DNA of 64,000 bases. It comes from Pythium myriotylum (taxonomy: Eukaryota; Oomycota; Peronosporomycetes; Pythiales; Pythiaceae). Location: NCBI GenBank assembly GCA_023091665.1, contig JALJCQ010000022.1:124001-188000 (forward strand), given 5' to 3'. Position 1 is the first letter of the stretch, and the number at the start of each line of letters is the position of its first letter. Under the pieces are notes generated by a model. It was not told where the DNA came from and did no database searches. It saw nothing but the letters and a program-made list of their open reading frames with translations. A program made the position numbers and the translations under genes. This document shows positions 33,120 to 43,900 of the stretch, in pieces.

Positions 33120-34409
33120 CTACTCCTCGTGTTCAATGTCGTCGACGTTCTCCATAGTTTCGCCGGGGTCGTCAATTTCCTCGATAGATACAGGGAGAGC
33201 GTTGCGAACGAACCCCTCAATGGTGGCTTTCCGGGCTTCCAAACTCCACTTGGAAGCGGTTCGACAGCGCGGCAAAGTCGCGCTCGAGCTGACCAAACTG
33301 CAACAGCATCGCGTCGACACACTCGAGCGCAAGGTTGGCTGGCTTATTCATCGTTGCTGTGCGCTCTTCCATCTCGGTGTTGGCTGGATGCAGATGACGT
33401 GCAATATTCGCGCGGGGGATTTTGGCTGAGAGCAGCCCACGTCCAGCGATCACGATTCGAAGTGATCTTCACTGCCCATGTCCTCCACACCATATCCTCG
33501 GCTTGATATGTGTGTCCCCAATGATGCTGTAGCTCTTGAATGGCTTCACGGAGAACCGACTCAGACGGAGCAGCAGAACGGTCCGTCACTGCGGCTGGAT
33601 GCAAGCTCTCTGAAACTCGGCGAGCTGGCTGTTGGCATTACCGTACTTGTAGATCATGAGCTGGACAGTGTGGTCACGCAAACCAGCCACCCAGTTGTTC
33701 CACCACTCAACACGCCGCTCTGGCTCGACGTGGTGGCGCTTGTGTCGAAACTGCATCACTTTGGTCCACTCTTCGAGCGACGGGAGCACCGTGCTCCAGG
33801 AGCCATCATCTCCAGAGACAGCGACCGTTGACACGAGCATCTTGTACTTGTCCCACAGCTGCTGGATGATCCCCGCGAAGGAGTCCGCACTGGCTGTGTA
33901 CTCGGTCATTTTATTCGCCGATTGCCGTGTTTGTTGACGTTGTCTTTAAGGAGAACTTGGACCCGAAGCTCCAACCGCCCAGTCACCAAAGGAGTTGATG
34001 GCGCTGGCCTCGCGACTGACGGCGTACGAGCTCGCGTTGTCGGGGACGCGCTCACACGTTTCGGCGTCGTCAGCTGTGGAGTTGGAAAGAGGCCACCCGT
34101 TGACGTGCTGGAGCGGGTCGGCGGCGTGTGGTTCCGTTGTGGATAAGGTGAATGACGGACAGCTGTCTGGCTTGATGACCGGCACGTCGATGGCGTCGGT
34201 CGTGTCGATTGCCGCCGTCCCAGGATGTATGGCGATCCGTCTGCATGATCACGGTCACACAGCGATGCAACGGCGACGGTACCCATGGCTCCGCGCCATC
34301 GTCCATCTTCTTGCCACCCCAAGAAGCCGAGGAATCGAAGAACAGATTTTGGAACAGTTCTGCAGAGAACGGGAACCCTTGCTATGTGATGAAAGTTACC
34401 CTCTAACAC
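33120..34409 (-). pseudogene. Unrecognised reverse-strand coding remnants with frameshifts
   Basis: Three consecutive reverse-strand frames look like pieces of one or two proteins: a Thr/Pro/Ser-rich part (34,409-33,906), a 107-codon piece from ATG 33,909 that is Trp-rich (residues about 29-60), and a Trp/Arg-rich piece at 33,604-33,344 in another frame, continuing as a helical stretch near 33,453-33,217. They may be the gag-like gene of a retroelement. I do not recognise the family. Confidence 0.35.
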
Positions 34410-35362
34410 AGGTGAGCAGATTACCGGCAGATCGCTTCTGGCAATTCAACAAACTGCCGGCGGAAATTTGGAGTTGCACGCACAATAAGAGGGACTGGGC
34501 AGCCACCCCCCGTAATAGACTTCCCCTTTTGCCTTGTCAGCTTCAAGTCTTCGGGCCTACAACAGTGGTTGTATCGGCGGCCATCTCGACACCCCGGTTC
34601 TCGAAGGTACTGGTTGAGTGTTGAAGTGCTCTGGCGGTGTTTTTTATAGTGTGGTGGCGAGTTGTATTAACTGGTAAACCCGGTAATAAATTCCATTATA
34701 TCTGTCTTTCTTGCGTTGCCCCGGTCTGGGACCGGTTGCTTGGACTGGTTGATCGCTCCGGCCGTCACAGTCCCCTTTTCCCTTGCATTTCCGTAGTATT
34801 TGAAGGTTCTGGCAACCGCGCTGCCTACCAAATCAGACAGCATCGGGTAGCGGGTCATTTCCTCTATTACCCAGCTTCTGAAGAACTGTCAAAGGGTACA
34901 CAACGTGGGGTGCGAGCCAGGTGAGCATTCTATATCGCTTGCGCTAGTCATCTTTATGTAGCTGCGTGAAGAAAGCTTTGCCCACCTTCTGGAATCGCTT
35001 TGCCTGCTATTGAAACCGCGTTAGTCTGTCGTGACTGAACTGGAACAGCAGCAACAGAGCGCGAACAGCTAGTTTGGCAAGTGTTTCCCAGCTTCCAGCG
35101 CTACCCCTTCGCTAGTTGGAGTTGGGTGGATTGTCAAAAACATACGAATGCTACATCACATGCACCGCCCAGGGGGCCAATCACCACATGTGCCAGCGCG
35201 CTCACGTGTGTCTGCGACTTCACGCCAGTGCGTTCATGTATCGTTAACGGCATCCTGCAATGCACCCCACTTGACGTCTACGTCGCGCTCTAACGAGCTG
35301 CACGCCACCGTGGCGTCCCATTCCCCACCCACAGCGCGTTCCTCGCACCTGGTGCGGGTCCG
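34410..35362. other. Noncoding spacer before the DIRS-like RT
   Basis: No gene is supported. The part at 34,630-34,700 is AT-richer than its surroundings. Short open frames lack motifs. Confidence 0.4.
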
Positions 35363-36385
35363 TTGGTCATGCCATATGCCGACGTGCGCATCCTGGATGT
35401 CCTGGTGGCCAACACGTCATACGGTATCGCCGGCACGTTCGCGCTGTTTCGCGGTCAGACCGCGGAGGACCAGCGTCCGAACAAAGCCCTGCGGCCTCGT
35501 CCTTATCGTGAGCACCTGTCGGCGTACTCCCAGCTTGAGCTGTTGTGTGCCATTGCAGAAACTGTTGTGGTCCCCGCCTGGCGGTCCCCTGAGGGGTGCG
35601 TCGATGCACGACCTGTTCCAGCGGACTACCCGGACACCAACACGGGATTGTCAGTTGTGATCAACAAGCTGCTTGTCAATTACTACCGCGGCCGATGCAT
35701 CATCGCCACGATGACCACACTGGTGGTGGAGCCTGGCGTCCATTCCAGCGCCTTCGCGCTCGTACCGAAAAAAGATACATCGACGGCCGTATCATCCACG
35801 ACCTGAAGAAGCCACTGGACTCGTCCCCTCGTCAATACTCAGACCGACCCGAGTCACTCGCTGATGCGACTTGGGACCCATACGTCTCCATTGCGCAGCG
35901 CGTTCGCGACCTGCGTCGCAGATATCCAGGGTATCCGATCTATGTCATGGGCGGATATCGCCGACGCATTCCACCACGTTCCCATGGACGCGAGGTACGC
36001 GGCGGCGCTTGGTGGGCAGCTTCCGCGCTCATCCATTGACATCATCTCCGGTATGACAGTTTTCGGGTGGACCACGTCGCCAGGCAACTTTGCGGTGTTC
36101 GGAAAAGCAGTGGGACACCAACAGCGCGCAGGTGCTTTGAGGATCCTACGGTTTCAGGAATCCTTCTGGATATTCCAGTGGGTGGATGATATCGAGCTCA
36201 TCGAAGTCGACGTTGACGACCGACTGAAGCAGGCGGAGAAACGTATCAGAGACGGTGTGGTGAAGGCGTGGGGGCAAAACCTGCCGCTCAGCGAGGGCGG
36301 AGCAGGTGCCGCTCACGAGTCCACACAGACTCTTCGGGCTGGTCGGTCGCTGCTGACGTTAACACCCCGCTGTCACAGTCGTTGA
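35363..36385 (+). pseudogene. DIRS/Ngaro-like reverse transcriptase, frameshifted
   Basis: Three frames must be combined to follow the domain: SSAFALVPKK (about 35,750), GRIIHDLKKP (about 35,793), then WADIADAFHHVPMD, FGWTTSPGNF and the active-site stretch FQWVDDIELIEVD (about 36,173-36,210). The VDD box, the FGW-SPGNF motif and the continuing DxRLxQAEKR helix are typical of tyrosine-recombinase retroelements of oomycetes and fungi, not of Copia or Gypsy. At least two frameshifts (near 35,790 and 35,940) make it a pseudogene. It pairs with the recombinase relic downstream. Confidence 0.8.
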
Positions 36386-37351
36386 CGGGGTGATCCGCAG
36401 GCACTTCGGCTTGAGATCCAGGGGGTCTTGGGCTACGGGGTCGTGAAGCCCGCTGGTTTGTCGCCTTGGCACACCAAGTGGATTGCTGGTCACGTGCTGC
36501 GTGCGACGGAGAAGCGCAGAGCCGATCGTCACCAGAAGTTGGCTGGTGGCCCGGATGCGCGGGGGGACGGGAGGTTCCTCGTCCGGTGATCACAGCACCT
36601 GGTGCTGGTCTTCCGCCTGCTCTTCGGTCTCTCGGTACGCAAGGGCAGCAGCAACCACACGCGCTTCGTTCGGAATGCGGTCGTCAGGTGCGCCTTGTCG
36701 AGACGCACCCGGAGGTTTTAGCGTCGCCTCCTGTGGCGACGGGTCTTGTGACTTCTGGACTCGACGTCCTTTCTATTGGGCTTGAATACATGGTAGCAAA
36801 TTCCAGAGTTTTGTTTTCCAACAACCGAATACCTGAACCAGAGAGTCTGATGCCTACGTGACTGCCTACACTATACCGAACCTGCCCTGTCTCTGCACTG
36901 GCATCGGGTAATCACCCAACTACGTAATCAGGTGCTGATCACCCACCTACTGAGTCTGATACTACTCAGGTTCCTCAGATCTGTCCCTACTGTATCAGAC
37001 CGCTCAGGGCCTCAACGACGATCCAGCCTCTGGGCCACGTCCCAGGTGCTGGGACATAGCCGTCACGTCCGTCTCATGCGTACGCATCTGGGGACGTCGT
37101 GGATGTGATGAATTCGGCGTGCGGGCTCGCTACCGCCCGTCTTGCTGTTGCGACGGATGGATAGCCTTGATGTCGACTGAATGTTGAGAGAGGTGCATCA
37201 AGTCTGGATACACCTCAAAACCTCAGGCCACTTCACCACAACGGCATCAAACTCATGTTCGGTTCAGAAGGCTGGCGTGAAGGGAAGTTCACGACCTGGC
37301 CGATGTATTTCCTCGCAGTGGTATTGACAGGAGTATCCCACACTCGGCCTC
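36386..37351. other. Decayed segment between RT and recombinase
   Basis: The RNase H region expected after a DIRS-like RT should lie here, but I cannot trace a convincing RNase H frame. From about 36,860 the sequence is rich in short CTAC/CAGG-like words and holds no open frame of note. Confidence 0.45.
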
Positions 37352-38333
37352 TATGGGAGGAACTTCAAGCTTTGGAAAGCGTTCTGCAACGACCTTGGGT
37401 TTCCCGTTTGGATCGACCATCTGCATAGGGCGCAACAAGCGAGAATGGTTGGACCATTTGCCGGGTTGTGTACTTCAGAAGGATACAACAACAAGAAAGA
37501 GGGCAACAAGTACCAACAACAAGAAAGAGGGCAACAAGTACCAGACGCCCGACAGTAAGATGGCAGCGGTTGTCTTCGCCCACAAGGCGACACGAAACGC
37601 AAAGCTCGACTACCATGATCTGGAGTTCGAGCTTGTTGCTCAATGTAAGGGCACCCACAGTCAAGTGGACCAGAGACAGCCAGCTACTACGCCGATGCTA
37701 CTCCAGATGCGCCAGTGTGTCAACACAACCGAGAATGAATGGCGCCTCCTGCGAGGATCCATAGTACTCGCATTCTTCTTCCCCGACAGAAGCTCAGAGC
37801 TCTGGGGTCCAGTGACCATCGACAAGTTGGGTGAGGCAGAACGAGCACATTGCGTTAAGGCACTCAACATGATTCTCAGAGATGTCAACGGGAGCCAGGT
37901 TCCACCAGAAGCTTCGGGAGCACACTCGATTGAGATCGTGTACATAGAGACCGGATCGGCCAACGATCCGCCACTACAAGTCGAAAGACATTATGATGTG
38001 TCCTGTGGCAGCAGCCCGAGAGTGCCTGCGCGTTAGAACCCAGTGGCTCCGAGAAGGAAAGGCTCTGGACCCGTTTATTACGTCGACAACGGAAAAGGCA
38101 TTGATTAAGAAGAGTTCGCTGGCCGCAGTGGGCAAGGAAGCGGCCCACAGAATGGGACACAAGAGGAAGGACTACTCTGATCACTCTCGAAGGATTGGTG
38201 GCGCCTGTGCGTACTGGCAGCCGACAAGGGTAACCTGGTCATTTGGCTCATGGGCAGATGGTCAAGCTGGTGCTTCTCCGTCTAGGATGATACGCGACGC
38301 GGCAAGCAGTATGATCAAGGCCTCTACCTGGGA
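37352..38333 (+). pseudogene. Tyrosine recombinase of a DIRS/Ngaro-like element, frameshifted
   Basis: The N-terminal part reads in one frame (YGRNFKLWKAFCNDLGF, then GYNNKKEGNKYQ). A 28-bp tandem duplication at about 37,487-37,542 shifts the frame. The core then continues (MAAVVFAHKATRNAKLDYHD, LLRGSIVLAFFFPDRSSE) and reaches HSRRIGGA near 38,183, which corresponds to the H-x-x-R box of tyrosine recombinases. A further shift near 37,985 separates these parts and the terminal Tyr region is degraded. Such enzymes integrate DIRS-type cDNA without target duplication. Confidence 0.78.
37487..37542 (+). repeat. 28-bp tandem duplication in the recombinase relic
   Basis: Two adjacent identical 28-bp copies beginning 'aacaacaagaaagagggcaa'. 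Because 28 is not a multiple of three, the duplication moves the frame. Confidence 0.85.
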
Positions 38334-38344
38334 TTGCCACGAGT

Positions 38345-38348
<4 letters not shown>

Positions 38349-38394
<46 letters not shown>
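38349..38394. repeat. (GT)n microsatellite, about 46 bp
   Basis: An uninterrupted GT run of about 23 units at the right border of the mobile-DNA half. Confidence 0.95.
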
Positions 38395-38395
<1 letters not shown>

Positions 38396-38643
38396 CTATC
38401 TCTGCTTGCTAATCAAGCTATCTTCCCCTCATTGTGCGTACCGAAGGAGGAAAGAATTTCGGAGCACTCCCATGATAAATCTTGGGAGTGGAAGCTGCTC
38501 CTGTTCCTAACTTTGCGCTGTACTTCAATAACAATAACCTTCCTGCCGGGGATTGGTTGAAATTTCGTCGCTGACTATTCTCAGAGAGAAGAAGCGAGTG
38601 TGGGATGCAACTGGACGCTTGAGGTTTGATCTCGAAGCAGGAG
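38395..38643. promoter_or_regulatory. Upstream region of the OTU peptidase gene
   Basis: About 250 bp between the GT microsatellite and the first ATG. It contains 'ggattggttgaaatttc' (CCAAT on the reverse strand, about 38,551). No other gene is seen. Confidence 0.4.
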
Positions 38644-40037
38644 ATGGCGGAAGAAGGCGAGAAGGAGTATGTGCTGGTTCTGAAGAAGGCCGACGGGACG
38701 GCGAAGGCCGTGGCCGACGGCGACGACGCCCTCGAGGCGGCATCCCCGACTGCGAGCTCATGCGACTCAGAGCCGAGTGCGCTCGAGAGATCGCCCTTCC
38801 GCGACGCTTTGGCCGATGGGCTTGTCGACCTCGAACTCGAAGATGTACCAGCGACCGTGCCGTTCCTCCCAGCGCTCGACGCTTCCACGCAGATTACCAA
38901 GTTCGATGGATACGCCGAGGCGATTGAGGAAGCACAACAGGCCCTGGACTCGAGACTACTCGCGTACTCCCAATACCTGAACATTGTGAGTCACCATGAA
39001 GGGTTTGAGATTAGCTGCAGTGGTTCTGACTCACTTCCGTCTCATAGACTGGCTACAAGGATAGTTTGCTGACACCCCGCCGTCCCGTCGGCGGCCGTGC
39101 CTTCGTGCCCAACAAGCCTGTTGCTGGGGATCGCCCTGTGACGGTTTGCATGGGTTGGCAACGTGTGTCCAATATCGACTCAACGAGTCGCGAGCTGTTG
39201 CGAGTACTCGAGGAAGACGGTGTTTCGTATGTACCCCACGATATTGCATATAGTGTCAAGTATTTGGCACCGGTTGCGCCCTTCGGTGACTGCATGTTCC
39301 TGTCGATGGAGCAGCTGCTCTTGTACACAGAAGAATGCGAGCCACTGTCAACACCAGAGATCCGCCGCGTGGCCTCCAAGTTCTTCTTGGCCCACTACCA
39401 GGAAAGCACTGATGACGAGAAGGCGCGCATCGACACCGCGATCCGGAACCTATACTTCCCGTCGCTCAAGGGTGGCTGGGGTGTTAGTCCCATTCAGACC
39501 CGCCGCTTCGTGGCGCGCAAGGCAGACAAGGACTGGTTGTTTGCCAAGTGCGTTGAGTATCAAGAACAGGGTTATTCGCGGATGAAGGCCGCAGAGTTGG
39601 TATACTCAACTTTCGCCCAGCCGGTGGTCAACGCGGCAGCATACTGTGATTACATGGCTGTGGGTGATGGCGAGAATACTCACACGCTCATCGCTCTCAA
39701 CTACAGTCGCTCAGGGCTAGTCTCTATCGATGCAGACCCAGAAGGACGCCGGGTCGCGTGGGGTGACGATCTTGCCCTCGAGGCACTTGCGACTGCTTAC
39801 CAGCGAGATATCTTCGTGGTTCTCGTGGGATGCGGCAAAATGTTCTTTTTGCCTCACCGCCCCCGCTCAAGCGGCAGCTCCGACGACGTTGGCCTGGCCC
39901 GCTCGAAAGGTCACTCACCTTGGTTCTTGCTCATGCGCCTCACCGGCAGCGACCGTGGTGGAGACCACTACGAGCCAATGCTTTGTGAGCGACTTCGGGG
40001 TGACGGCTCAACCGAGTTTGGGACCATTGGCGACTAG
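38644..40037 (+). CDS. OTU-type cysteine peptidase (deubiquitinase-like)
   Basis: Two exons, 38,644-38,985 and 39,048-40,037, with a 62-bp intron (GTGAGT...CATAG) that joins in phase; the product is 443 residues. The C-terminal half looks like an OTU fold: PFGDCMFLS gives the catalytic Asp/Cys pair (Asp195, Cys196), followed by helical segments, a repeated beta pattern (DLALEALATAYQRDIFVVL) and HYEPM with the expected catalytic His421. OTU proteins remove ubiquitin or related modifiers. The N-terminal 110 residues are acidic and low in complexity, with a helical end. An upstream in-frame ATG at 38,626 is an alternative start. This is the first host gene after the mobile-DNA region. The fold is fairly certain; substrate and location are unknown. 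Confidence 0.78.
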
Positions 40038-40317
40038 GCATTTTCGTAGATCTTTCAATTTCGTGCGCACACCCCCACTTTTGCTTTCACTCAGCATGAA
40101 TGTGTTCAACCAGGATCCTAAGACACTTCGAGAGTAAACAATGTTCATTTCTGATTGCCGTTACGGGCGATACCCTGTGAGATCCTTGGACATCTCTAGC
40201 CCAGGAATATCAGAGTTGATCCAATCGACCTGGTGAAGATCTATCTGCGGAATCGCACGTGTTGGGGATAAACGGAAAGCTTTCGAGCACAGGAGGACGT
40301 CGACAAGTCTGCGAGTC

Positions 40318-40800
40318 CTAGTTGCCGAGCGTCTCCAGGCTCTTCTCCCATCGCTCGTAGTTACCAGGAATCTTCGACCACTCGGCCCATTCGTCGTCAA
40401 GAAGCGACGGCACAGCGCTTGAGCCCGAGGCGGCCGGGGCAGCGGCAGCTGCGGAAGAAAGCACGATTGAGAACGCTGCACGAAGTCACGCACTGACCTC
40501 CTTCTTCTTACCAGGAGCCTCGACCGCCTTCTTCGACGGCTTGAGCTTGAAGAGCAGGATGACGGTCGAGTAGAAGCCGAGCGTGGCCAGCACAATCTAC
40601 GGAATCGCCCGCTTGAGCTGTTGGTCGTTGGCGCGGCCGCACGAGAGACCCACCTGGTAGTCCTTGGGGAGCACGGCGCGGACCTTGGCCTCGAAGCCCG
40701 TGGGCGGGGGGCCGCCGTGGCCGTGGCCGCCGCTCATGAGGCGCGTCTGCGTGGCGCGCGGCTTGGCGGCCGCCGCCGTCTTCTTGAGCAGGTGGAGCAT
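40318..40800 (-). CDS. Small mitochondrial single-pass membrane protein
   Basis: Three exons on the reverse strand (40,800-40,654; 40,596-40,512; 40,448-40,318) with introns of 57 and 63 bp, giving 120 residues. The N-terminus (MLHLLKKTAAAAKPRATQTRLMSGG) is a classical mitochondrial presequence with a likely cut near residue 21. A Gly/His/Pro-rich stretch follows, then one membrane segment (IVLATLGFYSTVILLF, residues about 50-65) and a basic KLKPSKK border. The C-terminus is DDEWAEWSKIPGNYERWEKS. The layout resembles small subunits of inner-membrane complexes such as ATP synthase, but I cannot name the family. An upstream in-frame ATG at 40,875 is less likely because it would spoil the presequence. 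Confidence 0.75.
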
Positions 40801-40969
40801 CGTGGGGCCTTGTGGGGGAGTGGGCTGAGCGGCTCCGACGCTCGCTCGCCCTCCGACGCACACGCCACGAGCCACTTTTGGCCAATCGCCACGAAATCGG
40901 ACTTAGGACGACATCGAAGCGTACTTAGCGAGACACCCCACTGTACAGCTCGCTTTGGGTTTTCGCGCC
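40801..40969. promoter_or_regulatory. Short divergent promoter between the mitochondrial protein gene and FANCI
   Basis: Only 169 bp separate the two start codons, which face opposite ways. A CCAAT box is visible at 40,882-40,886. Confidence 0.5.
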
Positions 40970-43900
40970 ATGACGGTTGCCGTTGGCGAAATGGAAGCTG
41001 CGTTCGCGACGCTCGTGCGTCTCCGCGAGGCGGCGGCGGCGCTCGACGACTCGCAGAGCCAAGCGCGAGACGAGGCCGAGCGCCGCGCCAAGGGACTCGC
41101 GATCGTGGCCAGCGACGCCGACCGCCTCAAGAAGGCGCTGGCCGCCACGCTCCAGAGCGAGACGGCGGTCGGGCGCAGCGCCTACGACACGCGCGCGAGC
41201 TTCCTCTCGCTCGTGCAGGCAGTCTTCTGGGCGCTCGGCGCAGAGAACCAGTCAGTCGAAACCGAGAAACTCCGCGCGTCCACGTTCGTAGTCGTTCTGC
41301 AACTGCTCCACTCATCGAACGCGGCCAGCCTCGCCCAACCTGTCGTTAACGAACTACTCCAAGAACTGCACAGCCTTCAAATAGAAGATCTGGCTTCGAG
41401 CGTGAGTGAAGTCATACGAGGCGTCACACATGCTCAGCGGTCACAGCACCGAGGAGGTACCGTGAAGGTTTTTTTTTTTTTTTTCGCAGGGGGATCCACG
41501 TGTTGACTCCGTTGTTTGATCTGTGCAGACGCTTTGGCTGTATACTACACAGTCGAGCTACTCCCACAGTTGCTTTTGCGTGTGAGCGCGTCAATGTCGC
41601 GATGCTTCAGCATGAGTCAGTCGGAAAGTGAGCTAGGAGATGTCTCCGGACCTGACTTTCGGAAGAGCGTGCTCGAGAAACTCTCGGGGCTCCCCTGGCC
41701 AAGGCGTTTCTTCCTGCAAGTGCTCAAGAGTTTCAGAGATTTCTCGTTCACACAAGATGAAGAAAGGATTTTCTGCATCAAGATCTACCGCGAAGCTCGG
41801 AAAGAGTTCAACAGTGCGTCCGATCGCGCGCGAGCCGTAGAAATTTTCCCGACTGTGTGCCTCAACTTACTCCAGCTCGTGGGTCGCACACAGAATGTGC
41901 TTTGCTCTAGGTTGTTGACCCGCCTACTAATCAGCAAATGCCAGCACCTTTCCCTCGTCGCGTCTACAGATATCAACGGGGCACCAGGCATTGACACAGA
42001 TACTTCATCAAAGCTGATTGAACGCGACGTACAAGCGATTCAGTCGACTGTGCTCTACCATGTTGACATGGCCATGCGACAGTGGGAAAAGCTGGGTAAA
42101 GCCGTGATGGTGGAGTATGAACAAAGGTCTCCAGAGCAACTAAACACGTTTGATATCGCTCTACTGTTGCTGATCGCCAGTCACCCTAAGTACGAGGCTC
42201 AAGCCAATTCCTATCTAGTTAGGTACGTCGTGCAAACTTACAACACGTACGAGTTCGGATCAAGCAATGGGCATGAAGAAGCCATTAGGCGCAAAACTTT
42301 TATCACGGTTATTCAGTCTGCACAAGACGGAAGCTGGACCCCCGTTATTCACCAAATGATCTCGCTCGGGTTGAAGTTGATCGAGTGTCGCGGGCTGAAG
42401 AATGACCTGCCACAGAGTCCAGACCATACCATCTCAAATGCAGCTAGTCCAACGTCGTGGACCGATTTTGGCGTCCGGTTACTGCTTGCGTGCTTTCAGT
42501 ACCATGAAGCTGCTCGTGAGAAAATCCTCGATCGAATAGTCAACATGATTGTCGTCCAAAATGCCGATTGCCGCACATACGTCTATGTCATCTCTCGTAT
42601 CGTATCTCGTCATGTTGCCGAACTGAATGGCCAGCTGGACGCAAGGATTCGTGAATGTCTTGAGTACGTGACACACATGGAGCCAGATCATGCCTACGAG
42701 CTACTTGTTGCTCTGAGCCCGCTGCTCAAGACTCAACATACGTTAAAGAATTTCGTCATCCTGATGCTTCGTAAGGCCATGTTCCGCAAAGACGAAGGGT
42801 CTAGAATCATTGCAATTCAAGGATTCTCGCTTCTGCTGTGCCTCTCCACGAAAATATTCAGCAGAACTCGGACGCTAAGCCAGCTATACTCCCAAAATGT
42901 GACTGCTCTATCTCAGAGTGTCGCTCTTTCGTCTTCTGTCCACCACACAGTTGGTATCGAGGCAGATTTGGCATCACAAGAGCACGCGCACGCGCTTGCA
43001 GCAGAGGAACTATTCCGTCAGTTTTGCGGTATTTTTCGAAGGGCGCTTCAGCTTCAGAGTCGTGTACGACTTGTTCTTTACGCTGAACTTGTTAAAGTCT
43101 TCTGTGAATGCCCAGCATTGCAAGAATCTATATTGAAGCTCCTGTTTCAGCATTACCTGAAATACTATGAATCCAACGAGAGCATTCAGCCTCCTCTCAA
43201 ACTCGACCTCAGCCTGTCTCGGAAGCGTGGTGTATATGAAGAACCGTTGCAGTACTTGTTGCATGCGATGTTGTATTGTCTCGCCGAAATCAAAAGTGGA
43301 TTCATCCTTGACGATCAAGAAACGATGATGGATGAAATTATATCAACCCAAGCCGTCGTTGGTGATCACATCAGTGAGGAAGTGGAAAAGAATGTCATTG
43401 TGTTGTTCGAACGTCTGAGGCGGTGTGAATTGACCGACTTCGATTTTGATAAAACCTCAACATTCTCGCCAAGCTCAGAACTCGGAGAGACTAATCAACG
43501 ACTAGCAAGCCTGGTAATGGGGATCATCGAGGTCGCGATCAATTGGTCTGTCAGTCAGTCTCCCCCTCGGCGTGAAACAGGCGAAATAATTGCGCCGTCT
43601 ATATGGCAGGACTTGCTTCGCTACGCTCAAATCTACTTGTGGGTTGAGCGAAAACTTGTCGAACCAGAGTTCAGCGTTGGAGATGCCAAGGGCACGAAGA
43701 AAAGGAAGCTAAACAAGTTTCCAGTGAAAACGGAAGTGGTGCATGGAGGCGGTCGACGGGCGACAGATTCGAATGTGCTTGAACAAAGGAGTGCGATCAT
43801 GTCCTTCGAACGTTCTGCATCATTGAAATGGGCCACATTAATCTCACCAGATTCATTACTTAGGATACTTGAGGCTGGGAGGCAAAAAATGGCGAGTGGG

